A stretch of 20,000 bases of DNA from Theodoxus fluviatilis (GCA_034096865.1 JAWQFJ010026857.1:42501-62500), one strand, 5' to 3'. Positions 8,547-17,291 are shown, counted from the first letter of the stretch. The notes: generated from the letters alone by a model not told the origin. Numbers and translations: made by a program.

Positions 8547-8868
8547 TGACAAATGAACTTTATAACCAATATTTTGAGTATTCAGAAGTACGAATGGAGA
8601 CTTATTCGCTAGTCTGAATACTGTGAAGTATCTTGAAGACAGTGCAAGATTATATACATAACTGCCTCTCACACTCGCACACATTGCAATACTAAAGAAC
8701 TATCGTTTGAAGTGCTTCCTAAAGGCCTGACTTGGTGCCACCCCTCCAACGAGAGGATGCCGATCAAAGATCAAAAACCTAATGACAATCAGCTAACCGA
8801 GATACAATGTCACAAAAACAAAAAACAGGCCGTGAAATGAGATGGAACACCTGCAAGAGCGGTCGTGC
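8547..8868. other. No recognisable feature
   Basis: A/T-rich sequence without an open frame of note; I see nothing supportable here. Confidence 0.5.
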
Positions 8869-8929
8869 CAGACACTAGTGGCTGTGCTAGACAATTAATG
8901 GCTGTTAGCAGACATCAGAGGACTGTTGA
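8869..8929 (+). repeat. Three imperfect 20-bp tandem repeats
   Basis: CAGACACTAGTGGCTGTGCT, AGACAATTAATGGCTGTTAG and CAGACATCAGAGGACTGTTG lie end to end. They share AGACA and GGCTGT/GGACTGT cores. Confidence 0.45.
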
Positions 8930-9154
8930 CATGTTGACCTGTTGCTGAATTCAGGACCGCTCAGACCTCTGCAGCCTCCAGAAGGCAGCAGGTGGCAGCT
9001 GGGAGCGTTGTGGTGATGCCACCTTGACCTTATGTTGCACTCTTCTCTTGCAATATCCTGTTGTAGGGGGTTCTCCTAGTTTGCGCCGGAAAGTCGAAAG
9101 TGCAAACGCTGGTGGTCGTTTTCGATAAACTTTATTCACGCACTGGTTAATACA

Positions 9155-9419
9155 GCTGAAATGGTCGTTATGGGCAACATTTCCGGACACTGTACCTGAG
9201 GTACTCTGTCCGATAATTTATGAGCGCTTTAAAGCCACACTCCCTTGATTTGATTTTCGTATTTTGGCTCCAAAGTCATCTTCATCCATGCACAAACCAT
9301 CCCAGAAAATATGAAACTTATAAATGTTACCGAAGTATTTCAAAATCATTTTTTAATCTATCGGACAGAGTACCTCAGGTACAGTGTCCGGAAATGTTGC
9401 CCATAACGACCATTTCAGC
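9155..9419. mobile_element. Palindromic element with perfect 61-bp inverted arms
   Basis: 9155-9215 and 9359-9419 are exact reverse complements over 61 bp, separated by 143 bp. The arms contain the near-palindrome GTACCTGAGGTAC and the phrase CCGGAAATGTTGCCCATAAC. A diverged single copy of the arm recurs at 16462-16505, so the sequence is dispersed. Flanking AAT-repeat similarity (GTTAATAC on both sides) suggests the homology extends slightly outward. No coding content. Confidence 0.65.
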
Positions 9420-9429
9420 GTTAATACAC

Positions 9430-9950
9430 AGTGGTGACAGTAAACAATACTGTATTACTCGTAGCAGCTTCACTCTACGACCAGTGCCACAGAGGACTCA
9501 CTCCTTACAAAGGAGGACTCGTTTATCCGCTAGTTAAGCTCTCACCTTAACTCTGTCATATCTGCTGCTCGTGTCTGAGTGTCTCTCTCGCTTTGTCGCG
9601 CTTTATATACCTAACCACAGGTTCCAAAGTTTTAGCGAATGAAGCTGCTCGAATAGTCCCTCGATCACTCTCGAGCTGGAAATCAACTGACGTCACGTGG
9701 CACAACAAGACAAATTTAGCCCAACTCGACCACGTGCCAGGGCAGTGACATTTAGCCGAGAGGCGGAGTGGCTGATAAACACAGAACAGTCCGATTGTGC
9801 TGCAATCTTCTCGTACGATCTAGAACATTCACAACAATTATTTTCGGGGGTGGGGGGTGGGTTATTCTCGGGGGATGTGTTATTCGAGGAGCTGAAGAAA
9901 GCTTCCTGATTTCCGACGTTTCGTCTAATCAGAGGTTTACATTCATATGA
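9430..9950. other. Non-coding stretch with short promoter-like motifs
   Basis: No gene seen. It contains a TATA-like TTTATATACC near 9602, a perfect CRE octamer TGACGTCA at 9688-9695 that overlaps an E-box CACGTG at 9694-9699, and a G-rich run GGGGGTGGGGGGTGGG near 9845. Any regulatory role is speculative. Confidence 0.35.
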
Positions 9951-9964
9951 GACAGAAAAACGCT

Positions 9965-10175
9965 TCCCGTTATCCGAGGTCTCGCCTTATCCGAGGTTTG
10001 CGTTCTCAGGGGACAGAATAACGCTTCGTGTTATCCGAGGTTTCGTCTTATCCGAATTCATGTTAAGCGAGTTAAATTTGTTGAAATAAAGAGCGTAGCT
10101 GGCCGGGTACAGAGAATCATTTCGGCTTATACGAAAATTCGTCTTAAGCGAGTTCGTGTTAAGTGGGTTACACTG
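9965..10175 (+). mobile_element. pogo/Tigger-like transposon terminus with periodic TTATCCGAGG/TTAAGCGAGTT repeats
   Basis: Repeated phrases GTTATCCGAGGT (9969, 10030), CTTATCCGAGGT (9986), GTTAAGCGAGTT (10062), CTTAAGCGAGTT (10143) and GTTAAGTGGGTT (10159) fall about 15-17 bp apart. The block ends in GGGTTACACTG followed by TA at 10176-10177. Read outward-in, this is TA|CAGTGTAACCC. A CAG-type end next to TA and CTTATCC-like subterminal repeats fit pogo/Tigger-type DNA transposons, from family knowledge. No transposase or matching left end was found, so this is one end or a fragment. Confidence 0.45.
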
Positions 10176-10177
10176 TA

Positions 10178-10980
10178 GTTGTTAAACGCTTTTGTCTGCT
10201 ACTTTTGTCCGCAAGGGAAATAACTCCAGCGACCGAGAACTTGCAATCCCTAGTTCAAAGAACGTAAGTACACAAAGAACGATCATAACGCGCGTCTGTG
10301 CGAAACGAGTGACGTTAGCGCCCTCAAGCGGCTGATCTGTTGAGCAGATCAAGGGAGGTAAACAGACCACAGTGCAACATGTAAATACAGGCGATGTTGC
10401 GCGAATGTATCGGCCTGTTTCTCATTAATCCCGAGCATATTTGTCAACAAAATTACCGTGTCACTTCACTTCACTTGTCCCGTACGTAGTCTGGACGACC
10501 GTTGGGGCACCACATTTGTGGTGTGTCTAGGGCAAGTGGCGCATGGCAGAGCCCATCCCTCTCCATGCCTGACCACAGCCGATATCCTCCCCCTCGTTGG
10601 CTCGCCTTGGTCACGAACACGTGGGTTTGTTCCTTTGAGGAAGTTCACCCTGGCCGGTAACCTACATTACCGTGTAATTTGTAGCAAAATGACTCCCTGC
10701 AATAAAGCTGGTATTTATGCACCTTTTTCCTGTCTACATTGTGATATAGAGCTTACAATTGACACGGAATTGGTGAATGAAAACAGTCAAATTCTACTGC
10801 TTCTTTTCTTTTCTTTTTAATTCACACAACCATCAGACCTTTTGATGATATTCAAGTTTGTGCTAAATTTTATTCATAATTTTTTTTTAATAGTTTATTC
10901 GGTCTAAAAAAAATCACAAAAAGGACAAAATGACAAAGAAAAACACAAAAATGAAGAGACGAAAGTACATCAATCTTACG
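10178..10980. other. Non-coding stretch; only minor structures seen
   Basis: No credible gene. A small perfect hairpin TGATCTG-TTGAG-CAGATCA lies at 10333-10351, flanked by CCCTC and AGGGAGG. The 120-residue open frame at 10458-10820 has no recognisable domain or splice context and I do not call it. Confidence 0.4.
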
Positions 10981-10984
10981 AATA

Positions 10985-11158
10985 TCAACATCACATCATT
11001 ATCCTCATCAATCATATCTTTACCATTGGATGATGGTGGTCTCATCATTACCACCATCATAATCATTCTCATCATCATAGTCATCATCATTCTAGTCATC
11101 ATTATCATAGTCATCATCACTATCATCATCATTATCAACATCATCGTCATCCACATCA
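10985..11158 (+). repeat. Imperfect (ATC)n trinucleotide repeat
   Basis: Long run of ATC/ATT triplets with interruptions; gives spurious Ile-rich and Met-rich open frames on the two strands. Confidence 0.85.
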
Positions 11159-11319
11159 AATAGAGGAGAGAAAGGGTGGCATGGGTCGTTCATTTTGTTG
11201 GATCTCAGGAGAAAAAAAATGGGCTAATCCTTCTACGAAAAGCGAACTCGAAACGGAAGGATTAGATATATGGTGTAGATTGGTGACTTGCGTGTGTGCA
11301 TGTGTGCGCGTGTGCGTGC

Positions 11320-11321
<2 letters not shown>

Positions 11322-11396
<75 letters not shown>
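11322..11396 (+). repeat. (GA)n microsatellite, (TC)n on the minus strand
   Basis: About 37 GA units, preceded by a GTGTGCGTGCG stretch and followed by GGGAGGGAGGTAGGGAGAGA. It abuts the 3' end of the minus-strand LINE. Confidence 0.95.
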
Positions 11397-11402
<6 letters not shown>

Positions 11403-11433
11403 AGGTAGGGAGAGAGAGCGAGTTTATCCCGTG

Positions 11434-13131
11434 CTAACTTTCAGGAGTAATATCACCTAAAATAGTGCACAGGTCTCCCCATTTATTGTTGTAGTTGTCA
11501 GTGTTGTTGTTGCTTTGGGCAATGAATTTCTCGATTAATGCGTTTTGTCGTAGAATGTTAAGGAAGCCCTTAGTGTTTGGTTGACAACTTCTATATTTAC
11601 ATTTGTGAATGAAAGATTTTCCCAACAGCAAAATGTGATTAATCAGTTTGTTATGAGGAGCTGTACCAAACAGCAAACTTTGAGGGCTTGTTGGTAAAGT
11701 TAGGTCTGTGTTCTTGTGAAGCAATTCAGACATATCCGCCCAGAAGCTACATACTATTGGGCATTCTACAAATAGGTGAGTTATTGTTTCGCTGCCTTCT
11801 TCGCAAAAATCACATTTTTCACTGTTCTTTATTCCTATCAAGTGGAGGAGTCTATTTGTATAAATTATGTGATTGTTAATTTTATATTGGAGACTTTTAA
11901 GATATGTAGAGGTTGTGGCAGCCCTGGTTGCTTCACATATTTCATTCCATGATATGCTGGGATAGATCCGCTCCCATTTTTTCTGACCAGTCGATATATC
12001 TCGAGTTTGAATCATGGTGTTATAAATGTTTCTTAACCCTGTTTTGGCTGATGTTAGATTTCTGATGCAAGCTTGATGTTGACGCTGCTGGGTTACTTTG
12101 CCGCCCGAATTACGAATTATATCCACCCATGGCTTCGGAATTTTTCTTTTAAGATGTTCATAGTCTAAAAACGTCCCTGCTAAGCCGAATTGTCTTTTAC
12201 ATTCTTCGAATGTCTTCCATGTTCCTGTTGGATCAAGGATATCACGTATATATAACATATTTTTGTTGTACCAGTCCTTTATGAATATGACATGTATGTC
12301 TGGATTGAACCAAAGTGGTTCACTCAAAATGTCCTCACAACTTAACTGTCGCTTAGAATAGTTTTTAATGTACACCTCCCACGCTTTCCGGATGTCTTGC
12401 CAAAAGGGATTTTTGAATTCTGAAAGAAGATCTATAAGGAATTTACTGCCAACGTTGAGAAAGGATATATCATCGAATTTTCTTTTAAACCTACTTTTTA
12501 TCAATGAGCACCAAGTGCTTTCACCTTCCATTAGTCTTTGCAGCCACGCTATTTTTCTAGTTGCAGTATACGCATTTACATCTATCATTTTTAATCCTCC
12601 TTTGGAGAATTCCTGACACAGGGTTTTTCGACTGACCCTGTCCGGTCCACCCTTCCAGATGAAGTTGTATAGAATTTTTTCCAAGGCCTTTTGTTTCTCT
12701 ATTCCTGGGTCTGGTAGCAGGGAGAGCACATGAGTTAGTTTTGAGAGGGCAAGTGTTTTTATTACGGTTATTTTACCAAGTAGACTTAAATTACGGTGTT
12801 TCCATTGGTTCAGAAGTTGTTTTATCTCTTGAACTTTGCTTTCAAAGTTCAAGTTCGTGATGTTTGTCAGCCTTGGATTTAAATGGATTCCTAGTACTGT
12901 AAACTTATCATTTGTCCAGTCCAGGTTAATATATGCACATAGTTTTTCTTTACTACGTACTTTGCTTCCGATCCATATAGCTTTCGTTTTTTCTAAGTTT
13001 ATTTTTAATCCAGATATCCTGAAGAACAGATCAAGGGTGTTGAGAGTGTTTCGGAGGCTGCTTTCTGAACCGTCGAGGAGAATCTGAGTGTCGTCAGCAT
13101 ACTGAGTCAATTTATATTCTACGAATTTTAT
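11434..13131 (-). mobile_element. 5'-truncated LINE ORF2 (L1/Tx1-type): reverse transcriptase C-terminal part plus zinc-binding tail
   Basis: Numbering from TTG at 13110, the frame runs 558 residues to TAG at 11434-11436. Coding similarity starts a few codons upstream (KFVEYKL) after an in-frame TGA near 13139. Residues 4-7 are YADD, the catalytic Asp-Asp box of non-LTR reverse transcriptases, followed by the usual SGLKINLEKTKAIWIG continuation and thumb region. Near the C-terminus, Cys433-Cys436-His445-Cys450 form a C-x2-C-x8-H-x4-C zinc-binding motif (zf-RVT type). The N-terminal fingers/palm and the endonuclease are missing, so this copy is 5'-truncated and dead, yet the remaining 558 codons are intact, implying recent insertion. 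The 3' end runs within about 16 nt into (TC)n. L1/Tx1 placement comes from motif style; a phylogeny would be needed to fix the clade. Confidence 0.85.
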
Positions 13132-13141
13132 TCAGAAATTA

Positions 13142-14470
13142 ATTTCCCCCATTGAATAGTGATTAGCGAGCTAAAGAGCGTTGGTTGTCGATTGAATAAA
13201 AGAGAACTTATGAAATTTTTACACTGCTTTGCATATTCATATTTGTTGTCAAATTTATCGTTCCTTTGGTTTGTTGTTCTTTCTAATTTTTGTGAATTTT
13301 TTTTCTTTAATGGATTACTTTTTTTCTTTTCTTTAATGCGTGTTGTTGTCTTATAGTCTGAAGGTGAGCCTGTTTTCCACCTTGATGAACAATACCGTGC
13401 AGTTCTCTGCTCCTTCACAAAAACGCAACAGGAAAATGATGAAACTTTCACAGAATACAGAATACAGAATAATTTTTTGTCTTCAGTTTGGAGAAATGTT
13501 TCCTGTCTGAGCCCTTAAAAACATTACATTACATTTACATCAAAGAAACATATGCTTTGAATAGAAGATAACAATTTCATAAAGAGTTTTTTTTTAATAA
13601 TTCAAAGCTGTCCGACGTGTCGCTACTAGAGAAACGCCATCACACCCACATGCACACTTACACAAAGAATTACATGAATTACTTGTTGGTCGCGTGTGAT
13701 CATCTGACTGGACACCAGGCATGGGGTGCGTTTGTTCAAAATCTCGAGAGAATCGCGAGGGCTAGGCGTTGCCTATCTTCCTCGCTCATAAGGAGGTCCT
13801 CGCCGTGAAGGAGGGAGGCCGAGAGAGTTCCGGAGCTCCCTTGCTGTGTCCCGCTGCAGAGGCCCGGTAGGTACTAACATGACGGAGACCGTGCCAATAG
13901 GGTTGCCGCTTATAGACGGCAGTGCCTGTGATGTACTTCTCATGGTCCGAAAATGGAAAAGTGTACGTACACGAAAGTATTTGCTGTTCGAGCGTTCCTT
14001 TGTATATTTTAAGGAGTAGGTGTGTAGGTTATTTCTGGACATACATTGCCGAAATTGTTTCTATCGTTTGCAAACACGCAACACCGTACACATACACTCT
14101 ATGAATTATGATCCTTGAATTCATAGAGATGAATCGAGGCACAACATTTTCGACAAAATTGTCAACAATTAAATTCGGGTTATTTTTTGTAGTTGAAAAA
14201 GTTCACTTGCCATTCGACATGACACCATGATGTGTTCTATGAAGTGAAAAAATGCTGTCACATCAGTATCGTGTGTTATTTCATCTATCAGCAACTTCTT
14301 CGCCGACTCTTGCGCCAGGACGCAGCCGTGTTCTCTCAGACTTCCGCCTTGCCAGTAGATTATTGGCCGTTTTTTAGCCATCGAGGCGAGTCACTAGCCT
14401 AACAAACGCGCCCATGAACTGGGTATCCAGCAATGTCCTTACCTCCATGATGAAGCGCCAATAATTATTA
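13142..14470. other. No supportable gene
   Basis: Mixed A/T-rich sequence with several short open frames in all directions but no recognisable domain, splice-framed exon or repeat structure. A tiny ACATT iteration is near 13523. I see nothing else to report. Confidence 0.5.
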
Positions 14471-14649
14471 GGCCAATGTGGTCCCAAGATCGGCGCACTC
14501 TGCCTCTGTCCTTCCACAAGCAGATCTCGGTTCGGTTTTCCCGGGAGTATACCAGGAGGGTTGAGTGTTTTTGCCATTTGAGAGAGCGGCATTGGTCCCT
14601 TGATTCTGTGGTAGGGACAGGCTGTCTGAGCGATCTCTCTTTGGTCACG

Positions 14650-14745
14650 CGGTTAGCACGTGACCGTGAGCACTGTCCATCTGCTGTATATAAGTCGGAA
14701 CGCGGCGTGTCTCGGCAGACGGGACTGAACTTTGAATAAGCACAC
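14650..14745 (+). promoter_or_regulatory. Promoter-like or LTR-like segment
   Basis: An E-box CACGTG at 14657-14662, a TATA box TATATAAG at 14687-14694, and an AATAAG polyadenylation-like hexamer at 14735-14740 come in the order expected of a U3-R segment of a solo LTR. No paired LTR, primer-binding site or TG...CA ends could be fixed, so a chance promoter-like stretch is equally possible. Confidence 0.25.
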
Positions 14746-14928
14746 TTGTGGAACCTTTGGCGGCAACTACGAGTGCATACAAAAGTGAGCACCAGCTCTT
14801 GGTCCCACTTATAGGAGTGCGGGATGCATGCTAGGGTGACCGGGAGTGTGTGAACTCACAGGCTTAGTCCCGCTCTCATCTAACGCGCACCTCATCGCGC
14901 ATACCCGTAGTCGACAATGAACCTGCGG

Positions 14929-15332
14929 TCCGATCCCTACCACTGTGTCTGGCAACCACAGCTGAAGACGCTATGCAGTGACATCGAAGACGTTCAGCGT
15001 AGGGCAACCAAACTGCTGTCATCACTCAGGAACAAGACCCAGAGAGACTTCGAACACTAAAACTCCCAACCCTGGAGCACAGACGCAAGAGAGGAGACAT
15101 GATAGAGGTATACAAATACCTCCATGGTTACTACGATGTGCAGAGACCAACGTTCAAACTGTCCAGCAACACTGATCTGCATAGCAACTCGCTGAAACTC
15201 CATAAAGACAGTTTTCGGCTGAACATCAGGAAGAATTTCTTCTCACAGCGCATCATCACAACCTGGAATAGCCTACCAGATTCAGTTGTCACAGCTGCCT
15301 CAGTGGATGACTTTAAAGTTGAACTCTACTAA
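14929..15332 (+). pseudogene. Frameshifted C-terminal fragment of a CR1/Jockey-like LINE reverse transcriptase
   Basis: One frame to about 15035 encodes DPYHCVW followed by DIEDVQRRATKLLSSLRNK. The next frame from 15042 encodes ERLRTLKLPTLEHRRKRGDM, then IEVYKYLHG, RKNFFSQRIITTWNSLPD and FKVELY, ending in TAA at 15330-15332. VQRRATKL, LPTLEHRRKRGDM and WNSLP are the hallmarks of the C-terminal end of CR1/Jockey/Rex-type ORF2 proteins. Keeping the first frame gives a stop at 15058-15060, so a frameshift between about 15030 and 15045 breaks the coding sequence. The catalytic RT core is absent, so this is a dead, truncated copy. The left boundary is approximate; an ATG at 14917 is in the first frame but probably not meaningful. 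Confidence 0.7.
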
Positions 15333-15429
15333 CACTGGAAATATCTCCCCTCTCTCTACCCACCAGAATGCCAAAATATGCAATAGACTAGATCTAGTAG
15401 GTAGCCTGCCACGCATTGCAGCAAAGTTA

Positions 15430-15507
15430 TATTATCCCTCCAGGTTTACTGGAGGTCCTACAGACTTTATCCCTCCAGGTTTACTGGAGGTCCTACAGAC
15501 TTTATTA

Positions 15508-15538
<31 letters not shown>

Positions 15539-15800
15539 CCGTCTCCACGGCCTATATCTCAAAAACTACTGGACGGATTTCCTTGAGATTTTGCACACTG
15601 ACTGGAAGTTAGGTCCCATTCAATATTATCAACTTTTCAGAATCGAGGTTTTAAAAGAAAGTGACTTTTTTACATTTTGGTGTTTCAATGAAAACAATTC
15701 AACAGACTCCATTTTGCAAAATCTGTGACGTCATCATTTGACGTCGTATAACGTGACGTCATTTGCGAGTAGAATTTTCAGGATAATGGATTTCGTACAC
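15430..15800 (+). repeat. Composite interspersed repeat, copy 1
   Basis: Modules in order: hairpin unit x2, (GTCT)n, then CCCGTCTCCACGGCCTATAT, AAACTACTGGACGGATTTCC and TTGAGATTTTGCACAC, then a region with CRE octamers at 15726-15733 and 15754-15761 and the phrase TGACGTCATTTGCGAG. It is more diverged than copies 2 and 3. No coding potential beyond short fortuitous frames. Confidence 0.7.
15436..15505 (+). repeat. Two tandem copies of a 35-bp hairpin module
   Basis: 15436-15470 and 15471-15505 are identical 35-bp units starting CCCTCCAGGTTTACTGGAGG and ending ACAGACTTTAT. Each holds a perfect stem-loop CCTCCAG-GTTTA-CTGGAGG. Followed by (GTCT)n from about 15508. Confidence 0.9.
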
Positions 15801-15841
15801 TCAAAGCACCTCCCTCCATAGTCAATAGATGTGAGAGCCTA

Positions 15842-15966
15842 ATCGAGTCAAACTCTTTTCCTACGTTCACAAAACAGCATTTGGCTTCTTTGTATTATGA
15901 ACGTCTACCAGCAGACGCAAAAAAGCGATACTACGCTGTGTTGGCGTCAAATTCATTCCATTTGTG
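15842..15966 (+). repeat. Dispersed coding-like fragment, copy 1 (LPADAK motif)
   Basis: From 15896 the frame reads YERLPADAKKRYY and soon stops at TGA (15964-15966). It is homologous in DNA to 16512-16600, beginning ATCGAGTCAAAC. A remnant of a repeated gene or transposon exon. Confidence 0.4.
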
Positions 15967-16038
15967 AAACCGGTAAAGTATATGTACCATCTAGATCGTT
16001 GCCTTCGCTGGTTAAAAGCTTGGAATGAGGGTGAAAAG

Positions 16039-16286
16039 GGCACGATTCTAACGCACTTTAGCCAGGCACTCTCCAGCCATGAAAATAGACGCCGACACGT
16101 GACCCAGATTCTCGCACTCAGCTGCGTGATTCGGGTGTAATACTGCCAATAAACATCGTTAAGCTTAAGATTACACCCGAATCACACGGACCGTTAAGGT
16201 GCATGGAGTACAGTACCGGTCAAAAGTCACAACGACCACCGACACCGACCATTTCAGCCTTCTTCAGGATGCGTTAGAATCGTGCC
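16039..16286. repeat. Nested inverted repeats (possible small palindromic element)
   Basis: Outer pair: GGCACGATTCTAACGCA (16039-16055) and its exact reverse complement (16270-16286), 17 bp each. Inner pair: GTGATTCGGGTGTAAT (16126-16141) and its exact reverse complement (16170-16185), 16 bp each with a 28-bp loop. No coding content. Confidence 0.55.
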
Positions 16287-16511
16287 GTTGTCGTGGTGGA
16301 ATCGCCTAGCAAACTAACTGAATGTCGACACAATCACTCGGCACTGTTGCACATTTGCAGTCAACGTAAGATCTCGTACGACGATTTGATTCAAGGCCTA
16401 GTGCTAATTGTTTTGATGGTCTGGTCTCAGTGTCACAAAAATATAATGATTTAATCAATCCCTGTCCCGGAAATGTTGGGGACAACGACCATTAATTTTC
16501 AGCGTAATGAC

Positions 16512-16700
16512 ATCGAGTCAAACAGAGTTATCTATCCTACTTCAGCAAAACGCTTCGATGTTGAACCTCTACCAGCAGACGCCAAAATGCGATACTACGA
16601 GAAAAATATTGACGTTGATGGGTTAGATCCGTATGAAATACCAAACAGTTCATGCTATCATCCATTTTTCTACAATTTACAGTGCAAAATACGAACCACG
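16512..16700 (+). repeat. Dispersed coding-like fragment, copy 2 (LPADAK ... DPYEIP)
   Basis: The frame open from 16473 to 16793 reads FDVEPLPADAKMRYYEKN then DGLDPYEIP. It shares LPADAK-x-RYY with the fragment at 15896. I recall this motif from repeated molluscan proteins, some with a YqaJ-type nuclease domain, but that is memory, and no nuclease motif is present here. Probably one exon of a multicopy or transposon-borne gene, with SINE sequence taking over after about 16740. Confidence 0.4.
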
Positions 16701-16747
16701 GGGGTTTATGACAAGGTCGTTATAAATGCTTCATATACCTACAAGTT

Positions 16748-16820
16748 TTCAATGGCACAGTTGGTAGAGTATTGGGCTCTTGGTCATGCATGACCAGGTT
16801 CGATTCTGTGCTGAAACTTT
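16748..16820 (+). mobile_element. tRNA-related SINE head
   Basis: An A-box-like TGGCACAGTTGG at 16753-16764 and a B-box-like GGTTCGATTC at 16797-16806 are 32 bp apart, the spacing of internal RNA polymerase III promoters in tRNA-derived SINEs. A poly-T stretch follows. A folded, functional tRNA is not supported: the acceptor and T stems do not pair well. Confidence 0.55.
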
Positions 16821-16839
16821 TTTTTCTTCTCTTTTTTCG

Positions 16840-16945
16840 AGGGGTTGTGGGTTCGAACCCGACCTGGTTTTTTGTGTTTGTGTGTGTGTGCGTTTTTTCC
16901 TCCTCTTTTCTCGAGAGGTTGCGGGTTCGAACCCGATCTTCTTTT
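16840..16945 (+). repeat. Two truncated tRNA T-arm/B-box units
   Basis: GGGTTCGAACCC at 16849-16860 and at 16923-16934, each in a TCGAG(A/G)GGTTG(T/C)GGGTTCGAACCCGA(C/T)C context and each followed by a T-rich tail. They look like serial insertions or a duplication of the 3' half of a tRNA-derived SINE. Confidence 0.5.
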
Positions 16946-17291
16946 TTTCTCTCCAAAACCTGGAGGTTCAGCGCCAGCGGTTTTTATCCCTCCAGGTTTA
17001 CTGGAGGTCCTACAGACTTTATCTGTCTGTGTGTGTGTGTGTGTGTCTGTCTGTCCCGTCTCCACGGCTTATATCTCAAAAACTACTGGACGGATTTCCT
17101 TGAGATTTTGCACACTAACTGGAAGTTAGGTCCGATTGAATGTATCAAATTTTCAGAATCGAGGCTTGAAGAGAAAGTGGTTTTCTAAGGTCGTATTCTC
17201 GAAATTACCGGTCGAAAAATGATTGAAATGACATTTGACGGCAAAGCCAAATTTGACGTCATTAATAGCATGACGTCATTTGCATGTACAA
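16905..17291 (+). repeat. Composite interspersed repeat, copy 2
   Basis: Order: B-box fragment, ACCTGGAGGTTCAGCGCCAG, one hairpin module (16988-17022), (GT)n/CTGT, the CCACGGCTTATATC to GATTTTGCACAC segment, ACATTTGACGGCAAAGCC, and two CRE octamers (17254-17261, 17271-17278). From 17021 to 17291 it is nearly identical to copy 3 at an offset of exactly 2,400 bp. Confidence 0.85.

Noticed and set aside
10458..10820. 120-codon + open frame
   Set aside because: No recognisable domain, no conserved motif and no splice or promoter context; left as unexplained non-coding.
10914..11163. Ile-rich and Met-rich open frames
   Set aside because: Translations of the (ATC)n repeat.
11181..11408. Open frame with long Arg-Glu tail
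   Set aside because: The tail is the (GA)n microsatellite; there is no independent coding signal.
13128..13451. Minus-strand open frame upstream of the LINE
   Set aside because: Not in frame with the reverse transcriptase and lacking its expected palm motifs; low-complexity Lys-rich translation of A/T-rich DNA.
14439..14792. 117-codon minus-strand open frame
   Set aside because: Overlaps the promoter/LTR-like segment and shows no domain.
16748..16820. Functional tRNA gene
   Set aside because: A and B boxes are present but the acceptor, anticodon and T stems do not pair convincingly; a tRNA-derived SINE head fits better.
16772..17188. Several overlapping open frames across the composite repeat
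   Set aside because: They translate microsatellite, B-box and repeat modules, and the same peptides recur at 19232-19588 because the DNA repeats.
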